The position numbers were made by a program, and so were the translations under genes. The notes under the pieces are model-generated. The model did not search any database and was not told the DNA's origin. It saw nothing but the letters and a program-made list of their open reading frames with translations. Positions 1-7,686 of a DNA stretch of 52,804 bases are shown in pieces; the stretch's first letter is position 1; each line of letters starts with the position of its first letter. The DNA lies in the NCBI GenBank assembly GCA_024653325.1, contig JANLFX010000013.1:1-52804 (forward strand), given 5' to 3'. The DNA comes from Anaerolineae bacterium. Lineage in GTDB: Bacteria; Chloroflexota; Anaerolineae; JACIWR01.

Positions 1-1
1 C

Positions 2-55
2 GAGGGCACCAGCGAGATACAGCGGCTGGTCATCGCCAACCAGGTGTTGCGGTAG
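2..55 (+). CDS. Acyl-CoA dehydrogenase, C-terminal fragment (runs off window)
   Basis: The window opens inside a reading frame that translates EGTSEIQRLVIANQVLR and stops at TAG. This is the usual C-terminal signature of acyl-CoA dehydrogenases, where the YEGT(S/A)EIQR segment lies near the FAD site. Only 17 codons are present, so substrate class cannot be judged. The neighbouring acyl-CoA carboxylase genes make fatty or branched-chain acyl-CoA metabolism plausible. Confidence 0.8.
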   Translation, partial: EGTSEIQRLVIANQVLR

Positions 56-118
56 GACGGCGATTGTAGGATATAGTTTGCTGGGCCACACATTTCGCAA
101 TTTTCTGGAGGATGGTGT

Positions 119-223
119 ATGCCTGTACCAACAGAAGTTAAACCGCTTGATAACTACCGACTCTGGGTCAAATTTTCCGATCGTTCTAGCCAGACCCGTC
201 ACGCTGCAAGCGTGACCTACTGA
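119..223 (+). pseudogene. DUF2442-like gene, truncated by a palindromic repeat
   Basis: An ATG with a good GGAGG site seven bases upstream opens MPVPTEVKPLDNYRLWVKFSD, which resembles the N-terminus of DUF2442 proteins (small proteins often found with toxin-antitoxin loci). Similarity ends after about 21 residues, where the frame enters a 19-nt perfect hairpin (198-216) and stops at codon 35. Family members are about 80 residues, so this looks like a 5' remnant. The family call rests on a short stretch. Confidence 0.5.
198..216. repeat. 19-nt perfect hairpin, arms 8 + loop 3 + arms 8
   Basis: GTCACGCT-GCA-AGCGTGAC is a perfect inverted repeat. It lies inside the DUF2442 remnant and has the same 8-3-8 architecture as hairpins at 3414, 34404 and 38872. 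It is probably a dispersed palindromic element. The rest of 224-291 shows no gene. Confidence 0.75.
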
Positions 224-291
224 AGTACCCGGTGGAGCGCCACTACTGCAATAACAGCGGCAGCCCACCCAGCTCTGAATTGTGAGGTCAA

Positions 292-813
292 ATGGAACTG
301 GCACCGCGAAACAAGGATCGGCTGACGGTTTATCCCTCGGCCGGACCCAAGAACTCATTGCAATACTGGACCAAGATGGCGAATCCCCTCAAGGTGATTC
401 GCAATTTTCTGCTGATTTACACGGCCCGTTTTCTGCCCTCGGTGACGCTGAAGAATGTGTTTTACCGCTGGTGCGGGGCCAAGATCGGGCGCGATGTCTC
501 CTTTGGGCTGTGTGCGATGATGGACATCTTCTTCCCGGAGGAGATCACCATCGGCGATAACACTGTCGTCGGCTACAACACCGTTTTCCTGGGCCACGAG
601 TTTCTGCGGGACGAGTGGCGGCGTGGGCCGGTGGTTGTCGGGAAGAACGTGGTCATCGGGGCTAACTGCACTATCTTGCCCGGCGTGGTCATCGGCGACG
701 GGGCCACGGTGAGCGCGATGAGCCTGGTGAACAAAGACGTACCGCCTGGAACCATGGTCGGCGGAGTGCCTATCCGCCTGATCAGGGGGGCTGAAAAAGA
801 GGACCTGGAGTAG
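292..813 (+). CDS. Hexapeptide-repeat (LbH) acyltransferase
   Basis: The 173-residue protein carries a left-handed beta-helix built from hexapeptide repeats, for example ITIGDNTVVGYNTVF near residues 85-100 and VVIGANCTILPGVVIGDGATVSAMSLV near 120-145, ending in the usual GGVPIRLI closing turn. Family members transfer acetyl or other acyl groups from CoA to sugars, lipids or amino compounds as trimers. The N-terminal 45 residues precede the helix and include a hydrophobic stretch (FLLIYTARFL). The ATG has GTGAGGT upstream. The acceptor cannot be inferred. The next gene starts seven bases downstream and is probably cotranscribed. Confidence 0.8.
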   Translation: MELAPRNKDRLTVYPSAGPKNSLQYWTKMANPLKVIRNFLLIYTARFLPSVTLKNVFYRWCGAKIGRDVSFGLCAMMDIFFPEEITIGDNTVVGYNTVFLGHEFLRDEWRRGPVVVGKNVVIGANCTILPGVVIGDGATVSAMSLVNKDVPPGTMVGGVPIRLIRGAEKEDLE

Positions 814-820
814 GGAAAGC

Positions 821-1441
821 ATGGAAGCAGTGAGCGAAAAGCGGCGGGCAGGGGCTCTGTGGGCCTATTGGTGGATGCGCGACCTGGTGCTTTACAGGCC
901 GATGGCGATTTTCATCATCCTCTGCAACCTCATCGGCTCGATATGGGGATTCATCTTCTGGTACGGACAGACCCTGTTGCAGACCCCCTGGTACATGTGG
1001 GTCTTTGTCCCCGATTGCCCGTTGTATGCCCTGCTGTTCGTGGCCCCGCTGGCGCTGATTCTGCTGGGACGCAGCCGCCCCTGGATCAACGCCCTGGTCG
1101 CTGTAGGGCTGATCAAGTACGGCATCTGGACGGTGTTCTACTGGGTGGTGTATTGGTCGCGCACAGCGGATTTCAACTTTATGAGCATGGCCATGACCGT
1201 GACCCACACAGGGATGATTTTGGAAGGGCTGTTTCTGCTCTCATTCCTGCGCATGGACTGGCCCACTGTGCTCGGGGTCGGTGGGTGGTTTTTGCTCAAC
1301 GACTGGGTAGACTATGGTCTGGACTACCATCCCAGTATCCCCTGGCAAGTGCCTCTCAATTGGATGCAATGGCACACCGTGGCCGTGACAATGGTGTTTA
1401 TATTATTGTACGCGGTCATGGCCGAACGGCGGCGGATGTGA
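821..1441 (+). CDS. DUF1405 family membrane protein
   Basis: This 206-residue protein has about six hydrophobic segments. The N-terminal portion (WYMWVFVPDCPLYALLFV, then GLIKYGIWTVFYW) resembles DUF1405 proteins such as Bacillus YpjA, whose biochemical role is not known. Conserved aromatic and acidic residues in the loops (DYGLDYHP) suggest more than a structural role. It overlaps the next gene by four bases, indicating translational coupling. Confidence 0.7.
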   Translation: MEAVSEKRRAGALWAYWWMRDLVLYRPMAIFIILCNLIGSIWGFIFWYGQTLLQTPWYMWVFVPDCPLYALLFVAPLALILLGRSRPWINALVAVGLIKYGIWTVFYWVVYWSRTADFNFMSMAMTVTHTGMILEGLFLLSFLRMDWPTVLGVGGWFLLNDWVDYGLDYHPSIPWQVPLNWMQWHTVAVTMVFILLYAVMAERRRM

Positions 1442-1833
1442 AGCGCTCCACCGGACTCACCTGGTTCTCCTTGTGGGTCTTCGCTCTGGGCGGATATAGC
1501 CTGGCCCGGGCCTGGGTGCTCTGGCGTCAGTGGGATGTGCTAGCCGAATTGGGGGCGGCGATCAGCCCGCTGGTGATTGCCTGGAGCGTGTTGTGGGGAG
1601 TGGGGCTGATGGCGGCCGGCGCAGGCCTGTGGTGGCGGCGGGAATGGGGGCGTAGATTGGCACTGGTCTGCATCCCGTTGTATTATCTTTGCGGGCTGAT
1701 CAATCAGTTCTTTTTTGTGCGCTCCGAATTCTGGCGTCGTCGCGATGCGGTGATAGTTTTGGTGGCCGTCGTGGTCAACGCTTTTGCCCTCTGGTTCTTG
1801 AACCGGAGAAGCGTACGGCGGCAATTCAGGTAA
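1438..1833 (+). CDS. Small membrane protein, function unknown
   Basis: I place the start at the GTG at 1438, which overlaps the DUF1405 stop codon as GTGA, rather than at the far upstream start in the ORF track; translation upstream of that point is a shadow of the DUF1405 gene. The 131-residue product (KRSTGLTWFSLWVFALGGYSL...) has about four hydrophobic segments and a basic C-terminus (RRSVRRQFR). I do not recognise a family. Coupling to DUF1405 suggests a membrane partner. Confidence 0.65.
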   Translation: MKRSTGLTWFSLWVFALGGYSLARAWVLWRQWDVLAELGAAISPLVIAWSVLWGVGLMAAGAGLWWRREWGRRLALVCIPLYYLCGLINQFFFVRSEFWRRRDAVIVLVAVVVNAFALWFLNRRSVRRQFR

Positions 1834-1861
1834 CGAGTAACAAGAAGGAGAGGTTAAGCTG

Positions 1862-3412
1862 ATGGCAGGTGACTCGAGGTTGGAGCGGCTGAAAGCAATG
1901 CGGGAACAGGCTCACCAGGGCGGTGGGCAGCGGCGCATTGACGCCCAGCATGAGAAAGGCAAACTCACCGCCCGTGAGCGATTGGGGCTGCTCCTTGATC
2001 CGGGCAGCTTCTACGAAATAGATGAGTTCGTTATCCACCGGGCTACCGGTTTCGGGATGGAGGAACAACATTACCTGGGCGATGGTGTGGTCACCGGTTG
2101 GGGTACAATAGATGGCCGGCTGGTGTACGTCTTCGCTCAGGATTTCACGGTGATGGGCGGCAGCCTGGGACAGGCCCACGGGGCGAAAATCTGCAAAGTG
2201 ATGGACCTGGCCATGAAAAACGGCGCACCGCTGATCGGCATCAACGACTCCGGTGGGGCACGCATTCAAGAGGGAGTGGATTCCCTGTGGGCCTACGGCG
2301 AAATTTTCACCCGCAATACCCTGGCCTCGGGCGTCATCCCCCAGATTTCGGTCATCATGGGGCCTTGCGCTGGCGGCGCGGTCTATTCTCCGGCCATCAC
2401 CGATTTTGTCTTTATGGTGGAGGGCACCAGTCACATGTTCATCACCGGCCCGGCGGTGATCAAAGCCGTCACCCGCGAGGAGGTGACCCAGGAGGAGCTG
2501 GGTGGGGCCATGGCTCACAACGTGAAAAGCGGGGTGGCCCACTTCGCCGCCCCAGACGAGGAGACCTGTCTGGCCCAGGTGCGACGGCTGCTCAGCTTCC
2601 TGCCGCAGAACAATGTCGAGGACCCGCCCCGTGTCGTACCCACCGACAATCCGCAGCGCATGGATGAAGCATTGGATACCATCGTGCCCGATGATCCCGG
2701 CAAGCCCTACGACATGAAAGAGATCATCGCCCGCGTGGTGGACGATGGGGAGTTTATGGAGGTGCACGAGCACTTCGCCCAGAACCTCATCGTCGGCTTC
2801 GCCCGATTGGACGGCTACCCGGTGGGCATCGTCGCCCAGCAACCCATGGTCCTGGCCGGAGTGATTGATATTGACGCTTCCGACAAGGGGGCGCGTTTCA
2901 TCCGCTTTTGCGACTGCTTCAACATCCCCCTGGTTACCTTCTGTGATACCCCTGGCTACATGCCCGGAGTGGCCCAGGAGCATGGGGGCATCATCCGCCA
3001 CGGGGCCAAAATGCTCTACGCCTACGCCGAGGCCACCGTGCCCAAGGTGGCAGTCATCACCCGCAAGGCCTACGGCGGGGCCTACATCGTGATGAGCTCC
3101 AAACACCTGCGCGGTGACATCAACCTGGCCTGGCCCAGCGCCGAGATCGCGGTGATGGGGCCGGAGGGGGCCGTAAACGTGGTGTTCAGCCGCGATCTGG
3201 AGGCGGCGGAAGATAAAGAGGCGCGGCGGGCGGAATTGATTCAGGAATACCGTGACAAATTTGCCAATCCTTACGTCGCGGCGGCGCGGGGCTACCTGGA
3301 CGCGGTCATTGCCCCGCACGAAACCCGCCCGCGCTTGATCCAGTCCCTGCGTATGCTGGAGAACAAGCGCGACAGCCTGCCACCGAAAAAGCACGGGAAC
3401 ATCCCGCTATGA
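1862..3412 (+). CDS. Acyl-CoA carboxylase / methylmalonyl-CoA carboxyltransferase subunit (12S type)
   Basis: The 516-residue protein is a full-length carboxyltransferase of the PccB/MmdA family with two crotonase-like halves. Visible signatures include [17 protein letters not shown] near residue 35, GGARIQEGV near 135, [13 protein letters not shown] near 170 and [21 protein letters not shown] near 365, with [14 protein letters not shown] after it. It moves a carboxyl group between biotin and an acyl-CoA such as methylmalonyl- or propionyl-CoA. With the PycB/OadA-like protein and biotin carrier downstream, and no biotin carboxylase in the window, it best fits the 12S subunit of a transcarboxylase. 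A propionyl-CoA carboxylase beta subunit or decarboxylase alpha subunit remains possible. Confidence 0.92.
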   Translation: MAGDSRLERLKAMREQAHQGGGQRRIDAQHEKGKLTARERLGLLLDPGSFYEIDEFVIHRATGFGMEEQHYLGDGVVTGWGTIDGRLVYVFAQDFTVMGGSLGQAHGAKICKVMDLAMKNGAPLIGINDSGGARIQEGVDSLWAYGEIFTRNTLASGVIPQISVIMGPCAGGAVYSPAITDFVFMVEGTSHMFITGPAVIKAVTREEVTQEELGGAMAHNVKSGVAHFAAPDEETCLAQVRRLLSFLPQNNVEDPPRVVPTDNPQRMDEALDTIVPDDPGKPYDMKEIIARVVDDGEFMEVHEHFAQNLIVGFARLDGYPVGIVAQQPMVLAGVIDIDASDKGARFIRFCDCFNIPLVTFCDTPGYMPGVAQEHGGIIRHGAKMLYAYAEATVPKVAVITRKAYGGAYIVMSSKHLRGDINLAWPSAEIAVMGPEGAVNVVFSRDLEAAEDKEARRAELIQEYRDKFANPYVAAARGYLDAVIAPHETRPRLIQSLRMLENKRDSLPPKKHGNIPL

Positions 3413-3413
3413 G

Positions 3414-3432
3414 TCAGGTGACTGTCACCTGA
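3414..3432. repeat. 19-nt perfect hairpin (8-3-8)
   Basis: TCAGGTGA-CTG-TCACCTGA follows the carboxyltransferase stop codon by one base. A degenerate relative (CCAGGTGACAGTCACTTCA) sits at about 30000-30018, next to the end of the methyltransferase gene. There is no T-run, so it is more likely a dispersed palindrome than a standard intrinsic terminator. Confidence 0.7.
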
Positions 3433-3450
3433 AGGCCGGAGGGAGAGTAG

Positions 3451-3729
3451 ATGTCAGCAACATTAAGCAAGATCAAGCGGTTAGAAGAATACTTCTCATT
3501 GATGGGTAACGGACCTGAAACCAAAGTATGGGATTTGGCCCTGGATAAATTGTTGGCGCGTGAGATAGCTCACTTGAGGGCAGACATGGCCCGCCTGGAG
3601 GCCGAATTAGCCAAGGCGGTGCCTGTTTTTGGACGTCGAATGTCTGGAAAATTGGGCGGAAAGCAGGCAACGGGATTTCGACTACGTGTACGTCTCCCAA
3701 AGCCTGGTGGGAGAGGCGGGGACCGATGA
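3451..3729 (+). pseudogene. Small coiled-coil protein, C-terminus replaced (chimeric remnant)
   Basis: The ATG has a good GGAGGGAG site. The first about 55 residues (MSATLSKIKRLEEYFSLMG... LDKLLAREIAHLRADMARLEAELA) look like a short helical, coiled-coil protein of a type I recall next to toxin or nuclease genes. After residue 55 the sequence becomes low-similarity and basic (GRRMSGKLGGKQATGFRLRVRLPKPGGRGG) because it reads another gene fragment out of frame. The intact family is probably longer. I treat it as a truncated gene fused to the remnant below. Confidence 0.45.
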
Positions 3730-3841
3730 CCCAAATGTGATCCTGGGGAACTCATTCATACAATCTATGCAGGTCTCGCCAGACTACCAACTGGTTTACG
3801 CCTCGGAGCGGATCAAGATTTTTCAGTATGTAGGGAAGTAG
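3629..3841 (+). pseudogene. C-terminal remnant of an unrelated protein, possibly a membrane glycosyltransferase
   Basis: A 70-codon frame overlapping the previous one reads DFDYVYVSQSLVGEAGTDDPNVILGNSFIQSMQVSPDYQLVYASERIKIFQYVGK. The ending (SPDYQLVYASERIKIFQY) resembles the C-terminal tail of dolichyl-phosphate-mannose-type membrane glycosyltransferases, as far as I can judge. It lacks an N-terminal domain and its own ribosome site, so it is best read as a decayed 3' fragment. It ends in the hairpin at 3841-3863. Confidence 0.4.
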
Positions 3842-3863
3842 GGCAACTGTTGCACAGTTGCCC
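3841..3863. terminator. Perfect 10-3-10 hairpin, terminator-like
   Basis: GGGCAACTGT-TGC-ACAGTTGCCC directly follows the remnant ORF and lies 17 bases before the next start codon. Only a short TATTT follows, so it may be a weak terminator, an mRNA processing hairpin, or another member of the palindrome group. It could modulate expression of the PycB/OadA-like gene relative to the 12S gene. Confidence 0.5.
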
Positions 3864-3879
3864 TATTTGGGAGGATACA

Positions 3880-5385
3880 ATGTCCGAAAAACTCACTCCC
3901 TTACGTATCACCGATACCACCCTGCGCGATGCGCATCAATCGTTGCTGGCCACGCGCCTGCGCACCGACGACATGTTGCCCATCGCCCCCAAAATTGACC
4001 GGGTGGGCTTCCACTCCGTCGAGGTGTGGGGAGGAGCCACTTTCGACGCCTGTATGCGTTTCCTGAATGAGGACCCCTGGGAACGCCTGCGTCAGCTCAA
4101 GGCGGCCATGCCCAACACCCCCTTCCAGATGCTTTTGCGTGGTCAGAACCTGGTTGGCTACCGCCATTATCCCGATGACATCGTGGAGCGGTTCATTGTC
4201 AAAGCCCGCGAAAACGGGATTGACATCTTCCGCATCTTCGACGCCTTGAACGATGTGCGCAATATGCTATGGGCCATGAAAGTAGCCAAGCGAGAGGGCG
4301 GGCACGTCCAGGCTGCTATCTGCTACACCACCAGCCCCATACATCACTTGCGTACTTTTGTCCGCCTGGCGACCGAATTGGAAGAATTGGGCGCGGATTC
4401 CATTTGCATCAAAGACATGGCCGGCCTGATCACCCCCCAGGTGGCCTTTGAACTTGTAGCTCGAATAAAGTACGCCGTCAAGATCCCGGTGCAATTCCAT
4501 ACCCACTTCACCAGTGGAATGGCCACTGCTGCCTGCATCAATGCCGCCGAAGCCGGGGCTGACGTGGTGGATGCGGCTATCTCATCTATGGCTTTGGGCA
4601 CTTCTCAACCGCCCATCGAGACCTTGGTGGGTGTTTTTGAGGGGACCCAGCGCGATACTGGGTTAGACCTGGACCTGCTGATGGAGATCGCCGCCTACTT
4701 TGCCACCGTGCGCCAACGTTATGCTCACTTTGAGGGGCGGGACAAGGGTGTGGATGTCAGCGTGCTGCGCTATCAGATCCCCGGTGGGATGATTTCCAAC
4801 CTGATGACCCAATTGCGAGAACAGAATGCCCTGGACCGCTACCAGGAGGTGCTGTCCGAAGTACCCCGTGTGCGGGCCGACCTGGGTTATCCACCTTTGG
4901 TCACCCCCTCCAGCCAGATCGTGGGCACTCAGGCCACGCTGAACGTCCTGCTCGGCGAACGGTACAAGGCCATTATCGAGGAAGTAAAAGCCTATCTCAA
5001 GGGATTGTACGGCCGCCCCCCTGGACCGGTGAATGAGGACCTGCGGCGCAAAGCCATTGGCGACGAGGAACCCATCACCTGCCGCCCGGCAGACCTGCTG
5101 GAACCGGGATACGAGAAGGCAAAACAAGAGATTGGCGAGCTGGCCCAATCCGAGGAGGACGTGCTTTCCTACGCCTTGTTCCCCCAGGTTGGGCGGGACT
5201 TCCTGGAACGCCGCGCCCGCGGGGTGCGCCTGGAGGACGAGGCGGTAGCGGCTATCGCTGCGGTGCTGGCCCGCCAGGAAGGTTGGGTTGCTAAACAGTC
5301 AGATGCACCAGCATGGGCTGCGTTCTCGCCGTGGAAGCTGCAAGGCCGACCGGTGGGCCGGTGGGGAGGGTGGATACGATGGTGA
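3880..5385 (+). CDS. Pyruvate/oxaloacetate carboxyltransferase (PycB/OadA type, 5S-like)
   Basis: I start at the second ATG (MSEKLTPLRITDTTLRDAHQS), which has GGGAGG at the right distance; the ORF-track start at 3850 lies in the hairpin. The 501-residue protein has an HMGL-like TIM barrel with DTTLRDAHQS at the N-terminus, QMLLRGQNLVGYRHYPDD near 85, the Lys-containing KDMAGL near 180 and the metal-binding HTHFTSG near 208, followed by the PYC/OADA conserved domain. It transfers carboxyl between biotin and pyruvate/oxaloacetate. The last 30 residues are an unconserved tail overlapping the biotin carrier gene. With a 12S-like protein and biotin carrier alongside, the 5S subunit of a transcarboxylase is the simplest reading. 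Confidence 0.9.
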   Translation: MSEKLTPLRITDTTLRDAHQSLLATRLRTDDMLPIAPKIDRVGFHSVEVWGGATFDACMRFLNEDPWERLRQLKAAMPNTPFQMLLRGQNLVGYRHYPDDIVERFIVKARENGIDIFRIFDALNDVRNMLWAMKVAKREGGHVQAAICYTTSPIHHLRTFVRLATELEELGADSICIKDMAGLITPQVAFELVARIKYAVKIPVQFHTHFTSGMATAACINAAEAGADVVDAAISSMALGTSQPPIETLVGVFEGTQRDTGLDLDLLMEIAAYFATVRQRYAHFEGRDKGVDVSVLRYQIPGGMISNLMTQLREQNALDRYQEVLSEVPRVRADLGYPPLVTPSSQIVGTQATLNVLLGERYKAIIEEVKAYLKGLYGRPPGPVNEDLRRKAIGDEEPITCRPADLLEPGYEKAKQEIGELAQSEEDVLSYALFPQVGRDFLERRARGVRLEDEAVAAIAAVLARQEGWVAKQSDAPAWAAFSPWKLQGRPVGRWGGWIRW

Positions 5386-5864
5386 CCGAGGCAACCCTGA
5401 CCATAGATGGCATCCCTTACGAGGTGATGATCCGCGGCGAGCTGGTGACCGTGGATGGGAAACCCTTCGCCGTGCAAGTGGCTGATGATGGAGTACATCT
5501 GACTCACAAGAAGTACTCCGTGGAAATTGATGGGGGCATTGTCATCGTAGATGGCGTGCCCCATCGCCTGGAATGGAAGCGCCGTCGGACCACGGCAGGG
5601 GTTGCTCAAAAAACCGAAGCGCCACTTCCTGCGGCGGAGGGAGCGGTCACAGCCATCTTGCCCGGTAAGATTGTAGAGCTGCGCGTGCGCGAAGGCGATG
5701 TGGTGAAGCAGGGGGATGTAGTCGCTATCCTGGAAGCGATGAAAATGGCGAACGAGCTGAAAGCGCCACAGGGGGGCACCGTGCGCGCCGTGCACGTGCG
5801 GGTCGGCGATGACGTGGAACAACACCAGGTATTGGTGGAGATCGAATCTGCAGGAGAAGCTTGA
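5379..5864 (+). CDS. Biotin carboxyl carrier protein (1.3S-like)
   Basis: The start is set at ATG 5379, which has GGGGAGGG upstream and overlaps the previous gene by seven bases. The 161-residue protein has an N-terminal beta-rich segment (TLTIDGIPYEVMIRGELVTVDGKPF), a short basic linker (WKRRRT) and a C-terminal biotinyl domain. It contains the biotinylation motif EAMKM and the paired glycine turns of the flattened beta-barrel. The lysine would be biotinylated by BirA and shuttle CO2 between the two upstream carboxyltransferases. Confidence 0.93.
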   Translation: MVTEATLTIDGIPYEVMIRGELVTVDGKPFAVQVADDGVHLTHKKYSVEIDGGIVIVDGVPHRLEWKRRRTTAGVAQKTEAPLPAAEGAVTAILPGKIVELRVREGDVVKQGDVVAILEAMKMANELKAPQGGTVRAVHVRVGDDVEQHQVLVEIESAGEA

Positions 5865-5877
5865 GCTTGTCCTACAT

Positions 5878-7686
5878 TTACCCCAAGTACATGGCCTGAG
5901 CAAAGGTGGTGGCGAACTGGGGAGCAGTGGCCAGCTCGATGTACCTGACGCGACTGGCGATAGCCTGGGCCTCTCTCCGTTTAGTCTTAGAGATGAGCGC
6001 CAGCTTGGCTCCCATCCCGGCAGCATTTCCCACCTGCCGAAAACGATCCAGAGGCAGTCGTGGTAACATGCCAATCGCCACCGCGCTGGCCACGTCAATG
6101 TAAGTGCCAAAGGCTCCGGCGATTATCACCTGGTTGATCTCGTCTGAGGTCACGCCGTTTACTTCCAAAAGCACATTGATGCCGGTGCGCATCGCCCCTT
6201 TGGCCAATTGTAACTCGCGCACGTCCTTCTGCGTGAAGGTGATGGCCGGACGGCCATCACCCCATTCATCCTCGGCGACGAGCACGAACTCGCGAACCCC
6301 CTGAACATCGCGTACGCGAGGGTGTTCGCCCATCCGTCCCCGGCTATCCACGATACCAGCCTGGTAAAGCTGGGCCAGAGTGTCCAGAATGCCTGAGCCG
6401 CACAGGCCCACCGGTGGCGCGCCTCCAATGGTCTGATATTCGACCCGATCATCCACCAGGCGCAGGCGTTCGATAGCCCCGTTAGCTGCCCGCATCCCAT
6501 GTTTGATGTGCGCCCCCTCAAAGGCTGGACCTGAAGCACAGGAAAGGCTGGTCAGCGTGCCGTGGTTCACCAGGCATACCTCGGTATTGGTGCCGATGTC
6601 AATGGCCAGTACCAGGCCCTCGGCCTGGGTCACGCCGGTGGCCAGCAGCATAGCCACATGATCCGCGCCAACATACCCGGCGATATTGGGCAACAAGTGC
6701 ACAGTCGCCCCCGGCGCGAAATGGAGCCCCAGATCCCGGGCCTTAACGTCCAGAGCCGAGGCGACGGCCGGCACATAGGGCGCTTTGGCCAACTGATCCA
6801 CCGGCAGGCCCACGAAAAGGTGGTGCATGGCCGTATTGCCGACCACGACTGCTTCGACGATGTGAGCAGGCGCGACCCTAGCTTCGGCGCACATCTCGAT
6901 GGCAGTCTGGTTCAGGGTTTCGACGACCAGCTCTTGTAAGCGTGCAGCCTGGGCCGGTGATTCCCCGGCAAAGGCCAGGCGGGCGATGACGTCCTCGCCG
7001 TAGGCGATCTGCGGGTTCATAACGCCTTTGACGGCCAGCGTCCGTCCTGTTTCCAGGTCTACCAGATAAGCGGCGATCTTGGTCGTGCCCAGGTCCACGG
7101 CCAATCCCAGGGGGCGGACCGCCGATGGCAACAGGGCCACGACCTCTTCATCTCGTACTGCCACACGCACCTGCCAGCCTTCGCCCCGCAGACGCAGGGG
7201 GAGCTCGCGTAAGACGGCGAGATCCAGAATAGAAACCATGACCCCATATTGTTGGGCCAGTGCCTCTAGCAGCCGCCCGGCATCAGCCCGCAAGTCATCC
7301 AGGGAGGGAGGATCAAGGGTGACCAGATAGGTTTGCACCGGTGGTTCCACCGCCACAGGGAGTTCTTCCCCTTCCACCTGGGTCCTCTGTGGCGTGGTCA
7401 GCGATTCTGGGGGCACGCGCACCTTGCAATTGCCCAAAGGGACAGTCTGGCAGGCCAGGCGATACCCCGCTGCCAATTGTTCAGAGCTGAGGAATTTGCC
7501 CTCGCTCGATGTGGGTGTCGAGACCTCGCCCTCCATGATCTGGACAACACAGCGGCCGCAGGTTCCGCCTCCGCCGCACAGATTAACCAGGTCCACGCCC
7601 AATTCGCGGGCGCAGTTCAGCAGGGTACTGCCGGTCGGACACTGGCCCCGGCGTCCTACCGGCTCAAAATCAACGTGTACTGTCAT
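5878..7686 (-). CDS. RACo-type corrinoid activation protein (2Fe-2S + ASKHA domain)
   Basis: The N-terminal about 95 residues form a plant-type ferredoxin domain with NLCGGGGTCGRCVV and a later CQT cysteine, enough ligands for a [2Fe-2S] cluster. After a linker, residues from about 195 onward match the DUF4445/ASKHA fold: LAVDLGTTKIAAYLVDL, VVGNTAMHHLF, AIDIGTNTEVCL, CASGPAFEGAHI and IIAGAFGTYID. Family members (RACo, RamA-like) use ATP to reduce inactive Co(II) corrinoid proteins to Co(I). It is the last gene of the corrinoid operon, overlapping the MFS gene by 17 bases, and would maintain the two corrinoid proteins encoded nearby. Confidence 0.92.
   Translation of the reverse strand: MTVHVDFEPVGRRGQCPTGSTLLNCARELGVDLVNLCGGGGTCGRCVVQIMEGEVSTPTSSEGKFLSSEQLAAGYRLACQTVPLGNCKVRVPPESLTTPQRTQVEGEELPVAVEPPVQTYLVTLDPPSLDDLRADAGRLLEALAQQYGVMVSILDLAVLRELPLRLRGEGWQVRVAVRDEEVVALLPSAVRPLGLAVDLGTTKIAAYLVDLETGRTLAVKGVMNPQIAYGEDVIARLAFAGESPAQAARLQELVVETLNQTAIEMCAEARVAPAHIVEAVVVGNTAMHHLFVGLPVDQLAKAPYVPAVASALDVKARDLGLHFAPGATVHLLPNIAGYVGADHVAMLLATGVTQAEGLVLAIDIGTNTEVCLVNHGTLTSLSCASGPAFEGAHIKHGMRAANGAIERLRLVDDRVEYQTIGGAPPVGLCGSGILDTLAQLYQAGIVDSRGRMGEHPRVRDVQGVREFVLVAEDEWGDGRPAITFTQKDVRELQLAKGAMRTGINVLLEVNGVTSDEINQVIIAGAFGTYIDVASAVAIGMLPRLPLDRFRQVGNAAGMGAKLALISKTKRREAQAIASRVRYIELATAPQFATTFAQAMYLG

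Noticed and set aside
355-822. 155-codon minus-strand ORF opposite the hexapeptide acyltransferase
   Set aside because: It is a shadow of the well-supported + strand gene, with no ribosome site and a composition rich in His and Pro.
1826-3394. 522-codon minus-strand ORF opposite the carboxyltransferase
   Set aside because: The + strand gene has clear carboxyltransferase motifs over its full length; the long antisense frame comes from GC-rich codon bias.
5169-6110. 313-codon minus-strand ORF spanning the biotin carrier
   Set aside because: It covers parts of three supported genes and matches no family; it is a shadow frame.
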